This document shows, in pieces, positions 16,662 through 25,943 of a stretch of DNA of 35,572 bases. The stretch comes from an uncultured Lachnospiraceae bacterium (GTDB lineage Bacteria; Bacillota; Clostridia; Lachnospirales; Lachnospiraceae), in contig CAKZZH010000126.1 in NCBI GenBank assembly GCA_937885345.1, forward strand, positions 1 through 35,572, read 5' to 3'. Each line of letters opens with the position of its first letter. Position 1 is the stretch's first letter. The position numbers and the translations under genes were made by a program. The notes beneath the pieces are model-generated. The model was not told where the DNA came from. It worked only from the letters and a program-made list of their open reading frames with translations, and ran no database searches.

Positions 16662-19600
16662 GGAAGTCTGCTTAAAATCCATCCTCTCATAATCCATCTC
16701 TTCGGCGTTGATCTGACTGCGATAATTGGTTACGACAGTCTGAAGTTTATCGCCTATCATTGTCTGGCCGAGAATGTAATTGACATCAAACATCGCGGTT
16801 ATCGCAGGAGTCACCCCTCGCGCAGGAACAATGAGCTGAACATGATTGGTTTTGAGAAGTTTAAAAATAGGCTCCCAAATATAAACATCCTTGGCGGCAC
16901 CGAAAGGATTGTCGATAAAAATCGTCTTCCTGTTAACCGTTGAATCCTTACCGGCTGCGTTGACACCGGCGATGTAATTGATCACCGCTATAAGGAACTG
17001 AATGTAAATACCCTGGGACTGTCCGGTTGAGCCGACCGCCTCTTCGTATTTGAGGTATCTGCTGCGGTCGGTGATCCTCTCGCGCTTGTACAGGCAGAGC
17101 TTTATGGCATTCATATCGGTAACCACAACCGAGAAAAGCTTCTTCCAGGAAAGTCTGCTTCTGATGTATTTGAGCTTATCTTCAACGGTATTGTAACCCT
17201 CGGCAATCTTGATGGTCTCGTTGATGTAGATTGTCATACGCTCCTTGTACATCTCGTCCTTAATGTACGGAATCTGCAGAGTGACAATGGGAACAAGTTC
17301 GTCATCAAGCGTGATCCTGGACATTTTCTCTATACGGTCAAGCTCCGTTCTGACATTCGCGCAGATCTGAATACAACGGTTTTCGAAACTGTCGCGAATC
17401 TTCTCCATATCCTCGATCCCACGACCTATGCTGTCTCTCTCAAGCGCAATGCAGTCGCAGGTTTCCTTGATATTGCTCTTAAGCTCCGCAATCTCGGATA
17501 CGCTTTGCGGTAAAATAATACTCGACGAAATCTCGCCCGCAAGCTCGTATGCACCAAGTCTTTCAAGATCGGCGATCATATCTTTACGGCTCTGCTCGAA
17601 GGTTGCCGCAGCCTTCTTTTCCTGAGCGTTTATTCTCTCAAATTCCTTCTGGGCCGACTCATAATCCTCGGTGCTCATTGTCTCGGCAAGATCACCCTCC
17701 GCAAGTATTTCGGGCACTATCATGCCGGATATTTTCATAACACGTTCAATATCCTTCTGTGCGATAAGTGCCTCCTTGCTCTCTTCACGAAGCTCGGAAA
17801 TGTGCTGCTTAATCTCCTCGATCCTATCTTCAATGCGCAACTCTTCCTGCTTAAGAGCGGCAATATGATCTCCCATACCGGTGCCCGCGCCGGCCTTCTC
17901 GTCATCCGAAAGTCGTAAGAATTCACCGTATTTCTCTTCGTATTCGCGCATTGCGTAATCGATACTTCCCTCGATCCGGTTTTTCATACTGCCGAGTCTG
18001 TCAAGATTGGTATCGATCTCTTTCTTTTCCTTGCCGACTTTTTCGATACTCTCTTTGACCACGATCATATCTTCAACACTATGTTTTACAAGCTCTCCAC
18101 TATCATACGCTTCCTTCGCACTCTCAAGCGTCATGCCTCTGTAAGACATATTCGAAACCGCTTTCTTCATAAGCGCGTCATACTCGGCAAGAAGTTTTTC
18201 TTTGTCCGCCGCTTCGCCGTTGTTTCCGAGAAGCTGCATACGAACAGCATTCATTTTAATATCGAGTTGTTCTTCGCTTTCTGCCTCAACAGGCTCTATC
18301 ATCGGTGAATAGTACTGCTTCCAGTTATTATCGAAATCCTCTTCGATCTGCTTAAGGATCGCTGCGCTGTTCGCCTTCTTCTGTTTCAGTTCTTTGAGTT
18401 TTTTCTCATTCGTATCGTAGAGCTTGGTATCATCCGAATACTGTCTTCTCGCGTTTGCCAGAAGTTTCTGCGTCTCGGATAATTTGGCGCCGATCTCATC
18501 GCATGAGATCTTAAGTTCTGTGAGTTTCACAAGCTTGGCCTTAGTATCTTCAAGAGTTTCTGTCTCGCTTAAGATAACTTTCTCTTTTTCCTTAAGCTCC
18601 GATAAAATACTCTCCTTCTCCCTTAATTCATCAAGCAGCAGATCCCTTGATTTCTCGGACTTTGCGGCCTTGAGCGCCAGGGTCTCGAGTTCATATTTTA
18701 CAGCGGATGAATCTGCTTTGCCCACGCAGGATCCGGCAAAAACAAGATCCTCCGAAACCACATCGCATTTGTCCTTAAGACGCATTAATGCATTGCTCTT
18801 TTCGGCTACTTCTTCGGCCATGATCTCAAGTCTGCCGAGAAGTATTTTATCGTCCCAAAGAATTGAAATATCACGTCCCGCATAGACCGCGCCGATGCCG
18901 TATCCGTCCTCAAAAGGTGTCTCATCGTTAACAGCCTCTCTCGCCTTCGCGGCGGAAATAATGGGAATCCTGTAAGAACCGAGATTCATGGATGTGAGAT
19001 TGGTATCGTTTTTGATCGCTTCGAAAATGTCGCCCGCTGCTTCGGTGCTGTCCGTGCCGGGATTGCCTGTGCCCGCCTCTTCGGTGTCATTTACGACAAC
19101 CGCATACGGAAGGAAGGCAAGTGTCTTAACGGCCTTGCCTCTTACGTCCTCTTCAAGAGAATCAATATAATCCCAGCCCGTAATAACCGAATCGCCATAG
19201 CGCGTATTCAGATATTCAAGCAGGTTTAAATAATATTTGTCATAGCCCGGCATGCGGTGCTTTTCAAAGGAATCCCTGACGTCCTTAAGCGCGTCAAGTT
19301 CATCCTTGTCCCTGACATACTGCGTATACAAACTGTCATGTACACCCTTTATGACCTGCTGCAGATCATCGCCGTATGAAGCGCCATACACCTTTCTGAC
19401 CGACTCGAGTCTTTCCTCGAATCCCTCGGTCTCTGCGAGTTTTTCCTTCATGATGCTTTCCTGCGCATTAAGCGCAAGGAGCTCCTGCTTCGCAGCAAGA
19501 AGACTAGCGTTGATCTCTTCTATACGGGCATTTTCTTCAAGCTCCTGTGCTTTGATCTTCTCGTATTTTTCCTCAAGTTCAAGGAGACGGCTCGTTACCT

Positions 19601-21146
19601 CATCCGCTTTCTCGCCGATCGCATCCGCAATAAAAAGCTGCTGCTCGGACATTTTATCGCGAAGAAGAGCGCTTTGCTCCTCATAACGCGATTTGTATAA
19701 TTCAGCGGAAGCGTCATACGCTTTAATATTTCCGAACACTTCCATATTGCCGTTTCTGAGCGTTTCGACCTGCTGCGCCATTTCGGCGATCTGCTTATCA
19801 AGCCTCTCGTTCTCGGCTGCAAAGGTTGCCATTCTGGATTTAACAAGAAGGTATTTGGCCGCAACAAAAGCGGAAAGCTGTTTACGAAGTTCCTCTTCGC
19901 CGACATTTTCCGATGAGATCAGTTCACGAAGAACTGCTGCCTTTTCCTTGTATTCAAGATAATCGCTGTAATCCGCCGCATTCTCGAGCATATAAAGATT
20001 CTTTTTATAGCCCTGCTCTTCGGCATCTTTAAGTTCAAGCGAGGTCTGTGTCTCCTTGATCTCAAGAAGCACTTTATCGAGTGCAAGAAGCTCCTGCTCG
20101 ATCTGCGCCTGTTTTATCTGTCTGGTCACTTCGCGAAGCTTTATCGTAAAGGAAGCGGTCTCATCCTCCGCATCCTTAACCGCCTTCTCCTTAAGTGCAA
20201 GCCTCCTGCGGCAATAGCCGAGAAGCTTTACCATCTTCTCCCGGGCCTTGCCTCTCCTGTCATAGATTTCTTCAAGCTCGGCAAGCCTTCCCTCAAAAAT
20301 ATTAAGCAACTCTATCTGCCTGTCATATCCTGCAATCTCGCTCTTTCTGCCGGACAACTCAATCAGCTTATCCTTAATATCCATAAGCGTCTGCGCCATT
20401 TCCTCATTGTCGCGCGAGTCCTTACGGATCCTGTTATTGTAGGATTTTTCAATGATCTCTTCGATAAAGAGATCCTCGATCACTTTACGCGTGGTCTTGT
20501 AATTGGTCTCGAAATAAGTCCTGACATGTCCCTCGGTCTTATTGATTCCTTTGATGATCTCCCACTGACTCTCGTAGATTCCGTAATCACTTATAAAATT
20601 CTGATAATCGCCCTTCTTCTCGAAGATATGCACCTCCGCAGACAGATCACTCTTATCAAGACTTCGAAGATAAGCTTTCAGCCCGTTATAAGTAATCCTC
20701 TCTCCGTTCGCGGTAAGAGGAAGATTCTTGATATCGTTATCGCCGAATGCTTTATAAAATATGACATAGTTAAAATACTCAACACTCGCGCTGCTGCGCG
20801 TCTGCTCCTTATCGTCTTCCTTGGCCTTTCTCGCGCAAAAACCCGTAGTCATATATTTATAGCCGTCCCTCTCCTCACCGGGATCGAGACGCCACTCCAC
20901 GAGCGAATGGATCACACTGTTATTATTGCCGTCCCTGAAGAGTTTCTCGAGGGGCTGCTTGTCGTCAAGCGAACAGTTCGGGATCATATTCTGCATAAGA
21001 AGGAGCATGAGAACGCTCTTACCGCCGCCGTTTGCAAGATCGTATATTGAATTACGGCACGAGAACCTCATAAGAAAATCGTCATAGTACTGTGTCGCAA
21101 AATTATATTTTACATTGTTAACTCGTATCCTGTTGATCTGTGGCAT
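16653..21146 (-). CDS. SMC-like ATPase, JetC/MksB (MukB)-type
   Basis: Giant ATPase of about 1497 aa built like an SMC protein. An N-terminal head carries the P-loop NGGGKS (residues 39-44 in DLANGGGKSVLMLLL). Long coiled coils full of Glu, Lys and Leu are broken near the middle by a hinge-like globular stretch (YGDSVITGWDYIDSLEEDVR). The C-terminal head has an ABC-signature analogue GSTGQSQG (1372-1379) and Walker B TIFIDNPFG (Asp 1412). The residue after that Asp is Asn, where active SMC heads have Glu. The family loads on DNA and extrudes loops with a kleisin and a winged-helix partner. The start at 21146 is set by GGGAGGGTGG just upstream; a GTG/ATG frame 16 codons earlier has no such site. 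It is the third gene of a jetA-jetB-jetC-like trio. The exact subfamily name is from memory. Confidence 0.82.
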   Translation of the reverse strand: MPQINRIRVNNVKYNFATQYYDDFLMRFSCRNSIYDLANGGGKSVLMLLLMQNMIPNCSLDDKQPLEKLFRDGNNNSVIHSLVEWRLDPGEERDGYKYMTTGFCARKAKEDDKEQTRSSASVEYFNYVIFYKAFGDNDIKNLPLTANGERITYNGLKAYLRSLDKSDLSAEVHIFEKKGDYQNFISDYGIYESQWEIIKGINKTEGHVRTYFETNYKTTRKVIEDLFIEEIIEKSYNNRIRKDSRDNEEMAQTLMDIKDKLIELSGRKSEIAGYDRQIELLNIFEGRLAELEEIYDRRGKAREKMVKLLGYCRRRLALKEKAVKDAEDETASFTIKLREVTRQIKQAQIEQELLALDKVLLEIKETQTSLELKDAEEQGYKKNLYMLENAADYSDYLEYKEKAAVLRELISSENVGEEELRKQLSAFVAAKYLLVKSRMATFAAENERLDKQIAEMAQQVETLRNGNMEVFGNIKAYDASAELYKSRYEEQSALLRDKMSEQQLFIADAIGEKADEVTSRLLELEEKYEKIKAQELEENARIEEINASLLAAKQELLALNAQESIMKEKLAETEGFEERLESVRKVYGASYGDDLQQVIKGVHDSLYTQYVRDKDELDALKDVRDSFEKHRMPGYDKYYLNLLEYLNTRYGDSVITGWDYIDSLEEDVRGKAVKTLAFLPYAVVVNDTEEAGTGNPGTDSTEAAGDIFEAIKNDTNLTSMNLGSYRIPIISAAKAREAVNDETPFEDGYGIGAVYAGRDISILWDDKILLGRLEIMAEEVAEKSNALMRLKDKCDVVSEDLVFAGSCVGKADSSAVKYELETLALKAAKSEKSRDLLLDELREKESILSELKEKEKVILSETETLEDTKAKLVKLTELKISCDEIGAKLSETQKLLANARRQYSDDTKLYDTNEKKLKELKQKKANSAAILKQIEEDFDNNWKQYYSPMIEPVEAESEEQLDIKMNAVRMQLLGNNGEAADKEKLLAEYDALMKKAVSNMSYRGMTLESAKEAYDSGELVKHSVEDMIVVKESIEKVGKEKKEIDTNLDRLGSMKNRIEGSIDYAMREYEEKYGEFLRLSDDEKAGAGTGMGDHIAALKQEELRIEDRIEEIKQHISELREESKEALIAQKDIERVMKISGMIVPEILAEGDLAETMSTEDYESAQKEFERINAQEKKAAATFEQSRKDMIADLERLGAYELAGEISSSIILPQSVSEIAELKSNIKETCDCIALERDSIGRGIEDMEKIRDSFENRCIQICANVRTELDRIEKMSRITLDDELVPIVTLQIPYIKDEMYKERMTIYINETIKIAEGYNTVEDKLKYIRSRLSWKKLFSVVVTDMNAIKLCLYKRERITDRSRYLKYEEAVGSTGQSQGIYIQFLIAVINYIAGVNAAGKDSTVNRKTIFIDNPFGAAKDVYIWEPIFKLLKTNHVQLIVPARGVTPAITAMFDVNYILGQTMIGDKLQTVVTNYRSQINAEEMDYERMDFKQTSLI

Positions 21147-21190
21147 ATCCACCCTCCCAAGCGTAAAATATCGCTGCGCATTCACCGGCT

Positions 21191-21217
21191 GCATCGCGGC
21201 ATCAACCGCCGCGATGC
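21191..21217 (-). other. Perfect hairpin between jetB-like and jetC-like genes
   Basis: A perfect 10-bp GC-rich inverted repeat (GCATCGCGGC / GCCGCGATGC) with a 7-base loop, in the only sizeable gap of the operon (80 bases). No U-run follows, so it is not an ordinary terminator. It could set the ratio of the SMC subunit to its partners by mRNA processing or partial attenuation. Confidence 0.7.
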
Positions 21218-21226
21218 ACTGCGTCT

Positions 21227-21916
21227 TTACGCAAACAATTCATAAATCGCGCTTCTGTTATCCTCGTAATAATTGGTCGCCATCGCTTTGAGCCGGTCGG
21301 TCGCATAATACCTGTCACCCGACACCGTAATCAGCGCCTGCTCCTCAAGAAAATTCATAACAATCTTCACATAGCCAAACTTGGAATTCTTGGCCGCCCT
21401 GCCGATCTTTTCATCCACAGTTGCTGCAACAAGTTCGTCCCACATAAGCGCAAGCGCCTTAAAAGTGTTCTCTGCCGCCTGCTCCATAACAATACCCTCT
21501 TCCCTGTCGATCAGGGATGCAAAAGAATTATCAACCTGCCTGATCACATCCTCGATCCTGAGGTAATCCGCGGACAGGGCCGTGCTGTCTTTGTAGAACG
21601 CAGCAACCATGTTATATATTATAAAATAACAAAGGAACAGTTCCTTATTGGTCCTGAGTCCCATCATTTTACGCAGTTCTTCGTTGGTATAACCGAACAC
21701 CTTATTGGACGGACCACCGCTTATAAACAAAGTGTTGTTATATTCATATAGTTTGATATCGAACCTTTTTAACATCTCGCAGAAAATGTCGTACACTTCC
21801 GCATTATGACTGTACTCCTCGTAGAGCTTGGCATTGGCGCCCGATGCGCCGACGCTCTCACCCATCATAAGCTTCGCAAAAATATCCATTGCTTTTTCAA
21901 GATTTCTGATTTCCAT
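21227..21916 (-). CDS. JetB/MksE (MukE)-like winged-helix partner
   Basis: A 229-aa protein, mainly helical and soluble, starting MEIRNLEKAMDIFAKLM. It contains RIEDVIRQVDNSFASLIDREE and a C-terminal winged-helix-like end (SKFGYVKIVMNFLEEQALITVSGDRYYATDRLKAM, helix then beta hairpin). Size and position between the kleisin-like and SMC-like genes match the MukE/MksE/JetB role of bridging kleisin to the SMC heads. No motif alone proves this; the call rests mainly on context. The start lies inside the end of the upstream gene (20-base overlap), with GAGGG six bases before the ATG. Confidence 0.7.
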   Translation of the reverse strand: MEIRNLEKAMDIFAKLMMGESVGASGANAKLYEEYSHNAEVYDIFCEMLKRFDIKLYEYNNTLFISGGPSNKVFGYTNEELRKMMGLRTNKELFLCYFIIYNMVAAFYKDSTALSADYLRIEDVIRQVDNSFASLIDREEGIVMEQAAENTFKALALMWDELVAATVDEKIGRAAKNSKFGYVKIVMNFLEEQALITVSGDRYYATDRLKAMATNYYEDNRSAIYELFA

Positions 21917-23381
21917 TTTTGACCCTCATCGTAAAATCCGTAACATACGCTCCCGGCGCGAACTCAATATCCTCACTGTGCCCCGCCTCAATCTCTATAA
22001 TATCGTCCGTCATCGCCGCAATCTCTTTTACAAGGAATTCGCTCTGTCCCGCAAGATGCACGAGAAAGACATAATAATCGCCGTTAGTCTCAAGTGCGCG
22101 ACCGATAAGCTGCCTTGCTCTCTCATCGAATTCTCTGAGCGTTATCTCTTTTTTCTCGGCAAGCATATCGAGCATGATCCGGATCAAAGTCTTAAAATTA
22201 GAAGACATTCTCTTCTCGTCCTCTTCATCCTTAAACACGATCTGCTGCTGCTCGGCCTTACTTACGCTCTCGGCTTTCTCCTTCTCATCCGGGCGGTAGC
22301 TTAAGATATCATCCACCTTCGCAATATCAAAACTCCTTCTGACATTGGGAGCAAAAAGAGGTTTTACAAGATAGATCAGCATCGTGGGATCCCCGCTGCT
22401 CACAAGCTTTTCAAGCATTCTCCTGTGATCGAAACTCTTCTTGAATCTTGAAACCTTAGCCTTGCGAACTATCTCATCCGCTCTTACGGAAAGCTGAGTA
22501 CAGGCCTTTAAGAGCTCGCTGTGATTGTTCATCGCGACCTTAAGTTCCGTATCAAGCTTATAAATCTCATTACCCGCCTTATAAAAACTCTCCGCATCGC
22601 CGCCTATCTTCGCGTCCTTGGCGCGGCGGAGCGCCGCCTCGATAAGCTCTTTATTTCTTACAAAAAGCCGCTGCTCCTCATCAAACCATTTTATACCGGT
22701 GTCCACAAAATTTCTGTACTCCTCAACACCGGCAAACACGTCGCTGCCAAGGAGATCGAGCACCTTATCCCTCCGATACCAGAGCCTTTTAACCTCTTCA
22801 TTGATACGCTTAATGACCTGAGTGCCGCCGGAAAAATTATTGGATCTTATCATCTTCTCAAGGAGAAGCTGCTCAACCGTGATCTTCGATTCATCCTTAA
22901 TCTCCTTGGTATCAAGGTAAAATTCGATCGCATCGCTGCTGATCGAATAATATACCGTTCCGTCCTCGATCCTGCTCTCAAGAAGCTTAATTCTCGACAT
23001 TTTCTTCTGCTTCTGCGCGGGATCGTAATATTCAAAAGTAAAAGGTTTTCCGTCGTTTTTTAATTTATCGAAAATGTAATCGACGAGTATCCGAAGGTTC
23101 TCCTCATCAAGCACGATCCCGAAATCACGCCTGAGGCAACCCTCCATAAATACGGCATATTTGGCATAGGTTACATCACGCTCTTTGAAGTTATTTTCCT
23201 CAATAAAAAAGCGCAATACTGCCATAAGAATATATCCCATATCCAGATTGTCGTACTTTCCTTCCTGAAACCAGGAAAATGAAACCTCCGACAATTTGAA
23301 AAAGGGATAATATTTCTTAAGGTTGAGCATGCGCTCTCTATGGTCTGTAACTATCTCGCTGTAAAGAACCTGACCAGCCAT
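21897..23381 (-). CDS. JetA/MksF (MukF)-like kleisin
   Basis: A 494-aa soluble protein. The N-terminal half is winged-helix rich (YPFFKLSEVSFSWF, MGYILMAVLRFFIEE, ENLRILVDYIFDKLKNDG), the middle is a long helical region with coiled-coil character (RAKDAKIGGDAESFYKAGNEI), and the C-terminal end is another compact domain (ITLREFDERARQLIGRALE, then a beta-rich tail). This layout fits MukF-type kleisins and the JetA family of Wadjet systems in clostridia. It is joined to recR by a TAATG overlap, the same junction type used between the three genes upstream, so it is translated with the recombination operon. Assignment by size, order and architecture; the family name is from memory. Confidence 0.75.
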   Translation of the reverse strand: MAGQVLYSEIVTDHRERMLNLKKYYPFFKLSEVSFSWFQEGKYDNLDMGYILMAVLRFFIEENNFKERDVTYAKYAVFMEGCLRRDFGIVLDEENLRILVDYIFDKLKNDGKPFTFEYYDPAQKQKKMSRIKLLESRIEDGTVYYSISSDAIEFYLDTKEIKDESKITVEQLLLEKMIRSNNFSGGTQVIKRINEEVKRLWYRRDKVLDLLGSDVFAGVEEYRNFVDTGIKWFDEEQRLFVRNKELIEAALRRAKDAKIGGDAESFYKAGNEIYKLDTELKVAMNNHSELLKACTQLSVRADEIVRKAKVSRFKKSFDHRRMLEKLVSSGDPTMLIYLVKPLFAPNVRRSFDIAKVDDILSYRPDEKEKAESVSKAEQQQIVFKDEEDEKRMSSNFKTLIRIMLDMLAEKKEITLREFDERARQLIGRALETNGDYYVFLVHLAGQSEFLVKEIAAMTDDIIEIEAGHSEDIEFAPGAYVTDFTMRVKNGNQKS

Positions 23382-23977
23382 TAAAGTTCCGTCCTACCTT
23401 CCAAAGCACGAAGCAAAGTCACTTCGTCCGTATATTCAATATCTCCGCCAACCGGCATACCGCTTGCAATCTTGGTCACTTTGATGCCTGCAGACTTAAT
23501 GACCTTAGACAGATACATAGCGGTAGCTTCCCCGTCCACGCCGGAGCTGGTTGCTATGATCACTTCATCCACATCTCCCTGAAGCCTGATAAGAAGTTCC
23601 TTTATCCTTATATCTCCGGGGCCGATCCCGAGCATCGGAGCGATCACGCCATGAAGCACATGGTACACTCCCTTGTATCTTCCGGTTTTCTCATAAGCCG
23701 CAAGATCTCTGGAATTCTCGACAACCATGATCTGCTTGTGATTGCGCGTCTCATCGGCACATACATCACAAAGTTCCTTATCCGTAAGAGTACCACAGCA
23801 TTTGCAGTATTTTACATTGGCCTTGGCGCTTACGATCGTATCCGCAAGCTGTTTTACCTTATCATCCGGCATTCCGATTATGTGGAAAGCAAGTCTCTGC
23901 GCACTCTTGTTGCCTACTCCGGGAAGAGATGACAATTCCTGTATTAACTTGGAAATCTGACTTCCGTAATAATCCAT
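23381..23977 (-). CDS. recR: Recombination mediator protein RecR
   Basis: Works with RecO (and RecF) to load RecA on SSB-coated single-stranded DNA during gap repair. The 198-aa protein has a helix-hairpin-helix (LSSLPGVGNKSAQRLAFHI), a four-Cys zinc finger (YCKCCGTLTDKELCDVC), a TOPRIM domain (IMVVENSRDLAAYEKTGRYKG split across it) and the C-terminal ATSSGVDGEATAMYL region with GMPVGGDIEYTDE. Length and order are normal. Its ATG overlaps the ebfC stop and its stop overlaps the kleisin-like start, both as TAATG. Confidence 0.97.
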   Translation of the reverse strand: MDYYGSQISKLIQELSSLPGVGNKSAQRLAFHIIGMPDDKVKQLADTIVSAKANVKYCKCCGTLTDKELCDVCADETRNHKQIMVVENSRDLAAYEKTGRYKGVYHVLHGVIAPMLGIGPGDIRIKELLIRLQGDVDEVIIATSSGVDGEATAMYLSKVIKSAGIKVTKIASGMPVGGDIEYTDEVTLLRALEGRTEL

Positions 23978-24309
23978 TAGAAAGGAAGGCCTCCCGTAAA
24001 CTGTGACATTGAAGCCGATGACATATCATCAACTTTCTTGCCTGCCGCGTTAACTGCTGCAACAATAAGATCCTCAAGTGTTTCAACATCTTCCGGATCA
24101 ACCGCCTCGGGCGCGATATGAATTTGGAGAAGTTCCTTCTTGCCGTTCATTGTTACTTCAACAGCGCCGCCGCCTGCGGTCTCGCTTATCTCTGCTGCCT
24201 CAAGTGCCTTCTGCTGCTCCTCCATCTGGCGCTGCATTCTCTGAGCCTGCTTCATAAGATTATTCATGTTGCCGGGCATACCACCCTGAAATCCGCCTCT
24301 TTTAGACAT
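23977..24309 (-). CDS. ebfC: Nucleoid-associated protein, YbaB/EbfC family
   Basis: A small DNA-binding protein of 110 aa that forms dimers and is nearly always encoded between dnaX and recR. The N-terminus is Gly/Met rich (GGFQGGMPGNMNNLMKQAQR), followed by the family's long helix (MQRQMEEQQKALEAAE) and the conserved GGGAVEVTMNGKKELLQI sheet, ending GGLPF. It begins two bases after the dnaX stop and overlaps recR at TAATG, so the conserved trio is intact. Confidence 0.95.
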   Translation of the reverse strand: MSKRGGFQGGMPGNMNNLMKQAQRMQRQMEEQQKALEAAEISETAGGGAVEVTMNGKKELLQIHIAPEAVDPEDVETLEDLIVAAVNAAGKKVDDMSSASMSQFTGGLPF

Positions 24310-24311
24310 TT

Positions 24312-25943
24312 CTATTCCTCCTGTATGGGCATTTTAATATATTCTTTGAGATTATCGTAAACATCCTCAAACGATTCATTCGGCTTTAACAGTTCAAGCA
24401 CCGGGAGAATATATTTACCCGAAACTTTCTCGATAACTTCCGCGATCTCTTCCAACGTCCCCGCGCTGCTCAGATAACTGTATGTTATAGGATCGTTTGT
24501 ACAAAGTTTAAGAACGGTATTGGTCTCATCAAGCGTAAGATCGCATTTATGAACATAAGAGCCTTCAAATCTCGGAAGCATATCTACGACTGCGGCCCAT
24601 TTTGAAACGATAAGTCTTATATCCTCCGGAACCGCTTTGATACGGCTCTTCTTAACGATCTGCCCGTCGTCTGCTCCGTCCGCATCCGCGCCGGCGTTGC
24701 CTTTTACATCCGTACCTGCAAATGTGGTCATTTTACCGGAGCCTTCCGCAATCGCCGGCCTTGCGGCGATAAGAGCAAGTATATCTTCCTTGTCACGAAC
24801 CAGTTTTTCCATGCGGTCAAGTCGCTCGCTGATGCTGTTCATATCCTTATCCATCTGAGGTCTGGTCATCCTGATAAGCGCAACCTCGATAAGAACCCTT
24901 TTGTTCGTGGCACTGCGAAGATTCGCCGAAAGCTCGGAAAGCACCTTGATATACCTCATAATGGTATCCTCATCGATACTGCCCGCCTCTTCCTTGATCC
25001 TTCTGATATTCTCCGCCGTAAGATCAAGAAGCCCCTCTGCATCGGGCGAAACATTAAGCAGCAGCACATTCCTCAGATACCAGGTAAAATCCATCACAAA
25101 CTGACTAAGATCCAGCCCTTGATAAACAATCTCATCCACATCTTTTATGATCGCGGGAACGTCCTCATTCACGATGTTTCTAAGAAGTTTTGAATAATTC
25201 TCGGTATCCATCGCGCCAAGAACCTTAAGCACATTCTCATAGGTGATCGTCCTGTCATTATAAAATGCGATACACTCATCAAGAATACTCAGCGCATCTC
25301 GCATCGCGCCGTCGGCCATCCTTGCGATATAATCAAGTGCCTTGTCCTCGGCTGTAACGCCCTCGGCCGCAGTAAGCTCTCTTAGTCTCTCCGTGATCGT
25401 CTCAACGGAAATCCTGTGGAAATCATATCGCTGACACCTCGATAAAATAGTTATGGGTACGCGGTTTGCTTCCGTCGTCGCAAATATAAACATCGCATAT
25501 TCCGGCGGCTCCTCCAAAGTCTTAAGAAGCGCATTAAACGCATCCTTTGTGATCTGATGTGCCTCGTCGATTATATATACTTTATATTTGCCTGAAGTAG
25601 GACGATAATTAACATCATCCCTGAGCTGTCTGATATCATCGATACCACGGTTGCTGGCCGCATCCATCTCAATAACATTGACCGAAGCGCCCGAAGCAAT
25701 GGATCTGCAGCTTTCGCACTCACCACAGGGCCCGCCGTTAACGGGGTGTTCGCAGTTAACCGCCTTGGCAAGTATCTTCGCGATCGTAGTCTTGCCGGTT
25801 CCCCTAGTACCGCAGAAAAGGTAGGCATGGCCCACCCTTCCTGATTGAATCTGATTTCTTAAAGTTGTAACAATATGATCCTGACCTTTGACATCATCAA
25901 AGGTCGAAGGTCGGTATTTACGATATAAAGCAGTGTATGACAT
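24312..25943 (-). CDS. dnaX: DNA polymerase III clamp-loader subunit gamma/tau
   Basis: AAA+ subunit of the clamp loader that places the beta clamp on primed DNA. It starts MSYTALYRKYRPSTFDDVKGQ, with Walker A GTRGTGKTTIAK, the zinc module CGECESC preceded by an earlier Cys, the Walker B/DEAH segment YIIDEAHQITKDAFNALLKTLEEPP and sensor ATTEANRVPITILSRC. Domain III (about 230-360) and a variable C-terminal part to residue 543 follow. The tail from about 370 has an Ala/Gly/Asp-rich linker (TDVKGNAGADADGADDG). It overlaps pfkA at TAATG. No slippery frameshift site was evident to me. Confidence 0.96.
   Translation of the reverse strand: MSYTALYRKYRPSTFDDVKGQDHIVTTLRNQIQSGRVGHAYLFCGTRGTGKTTIAKILAKAVNCEHPVNGGPCGECESCRSIASGASVNVIEMDAASNRGIDDIRQLRDDVNYRPTSGKYKVYIIDEAHQITKDAFNALLKTLEEPPEYAMFIFATTEANRVPITILSRCQRYDFHRISVETITERLRELTAAEGVTAEDKALDYIARMADGAMRDALSILDECIAFYNDRTITYENVLKVLGAMDTENYSKLLRNIVNEDVPAIIKDVDEIVYQGLDLSQFVMDFTWYLRNVLLLNVSPDAEGLLDLTAENIRRIKEEAGSIDEDTIMRYIKVLSELSANLRSATNKRVLIEVALIRMTRPQMDKDMNSISERLDRMEKLVRDKEDILALIAARPAIAEGSGKMTTFAGTDVKGNAGADADGADDGQIVKKSRIKAVPEDIRLIVSKWAAVVDMLPRFEGSYVHKCDLTLDETNTVLKLCTNDPITYSYLSSAGTLEEIAEVIEKVSGKYILPVLELLKPNESFEDVYDNLKEYIKMPIQEE

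Noticed and set aside
24312..25943. Programmed frameshift in dnaX giving a separate gamma subunit
   Set aside because: I could not identify a convincing slippery heptamer with a following hairpin at the right place.
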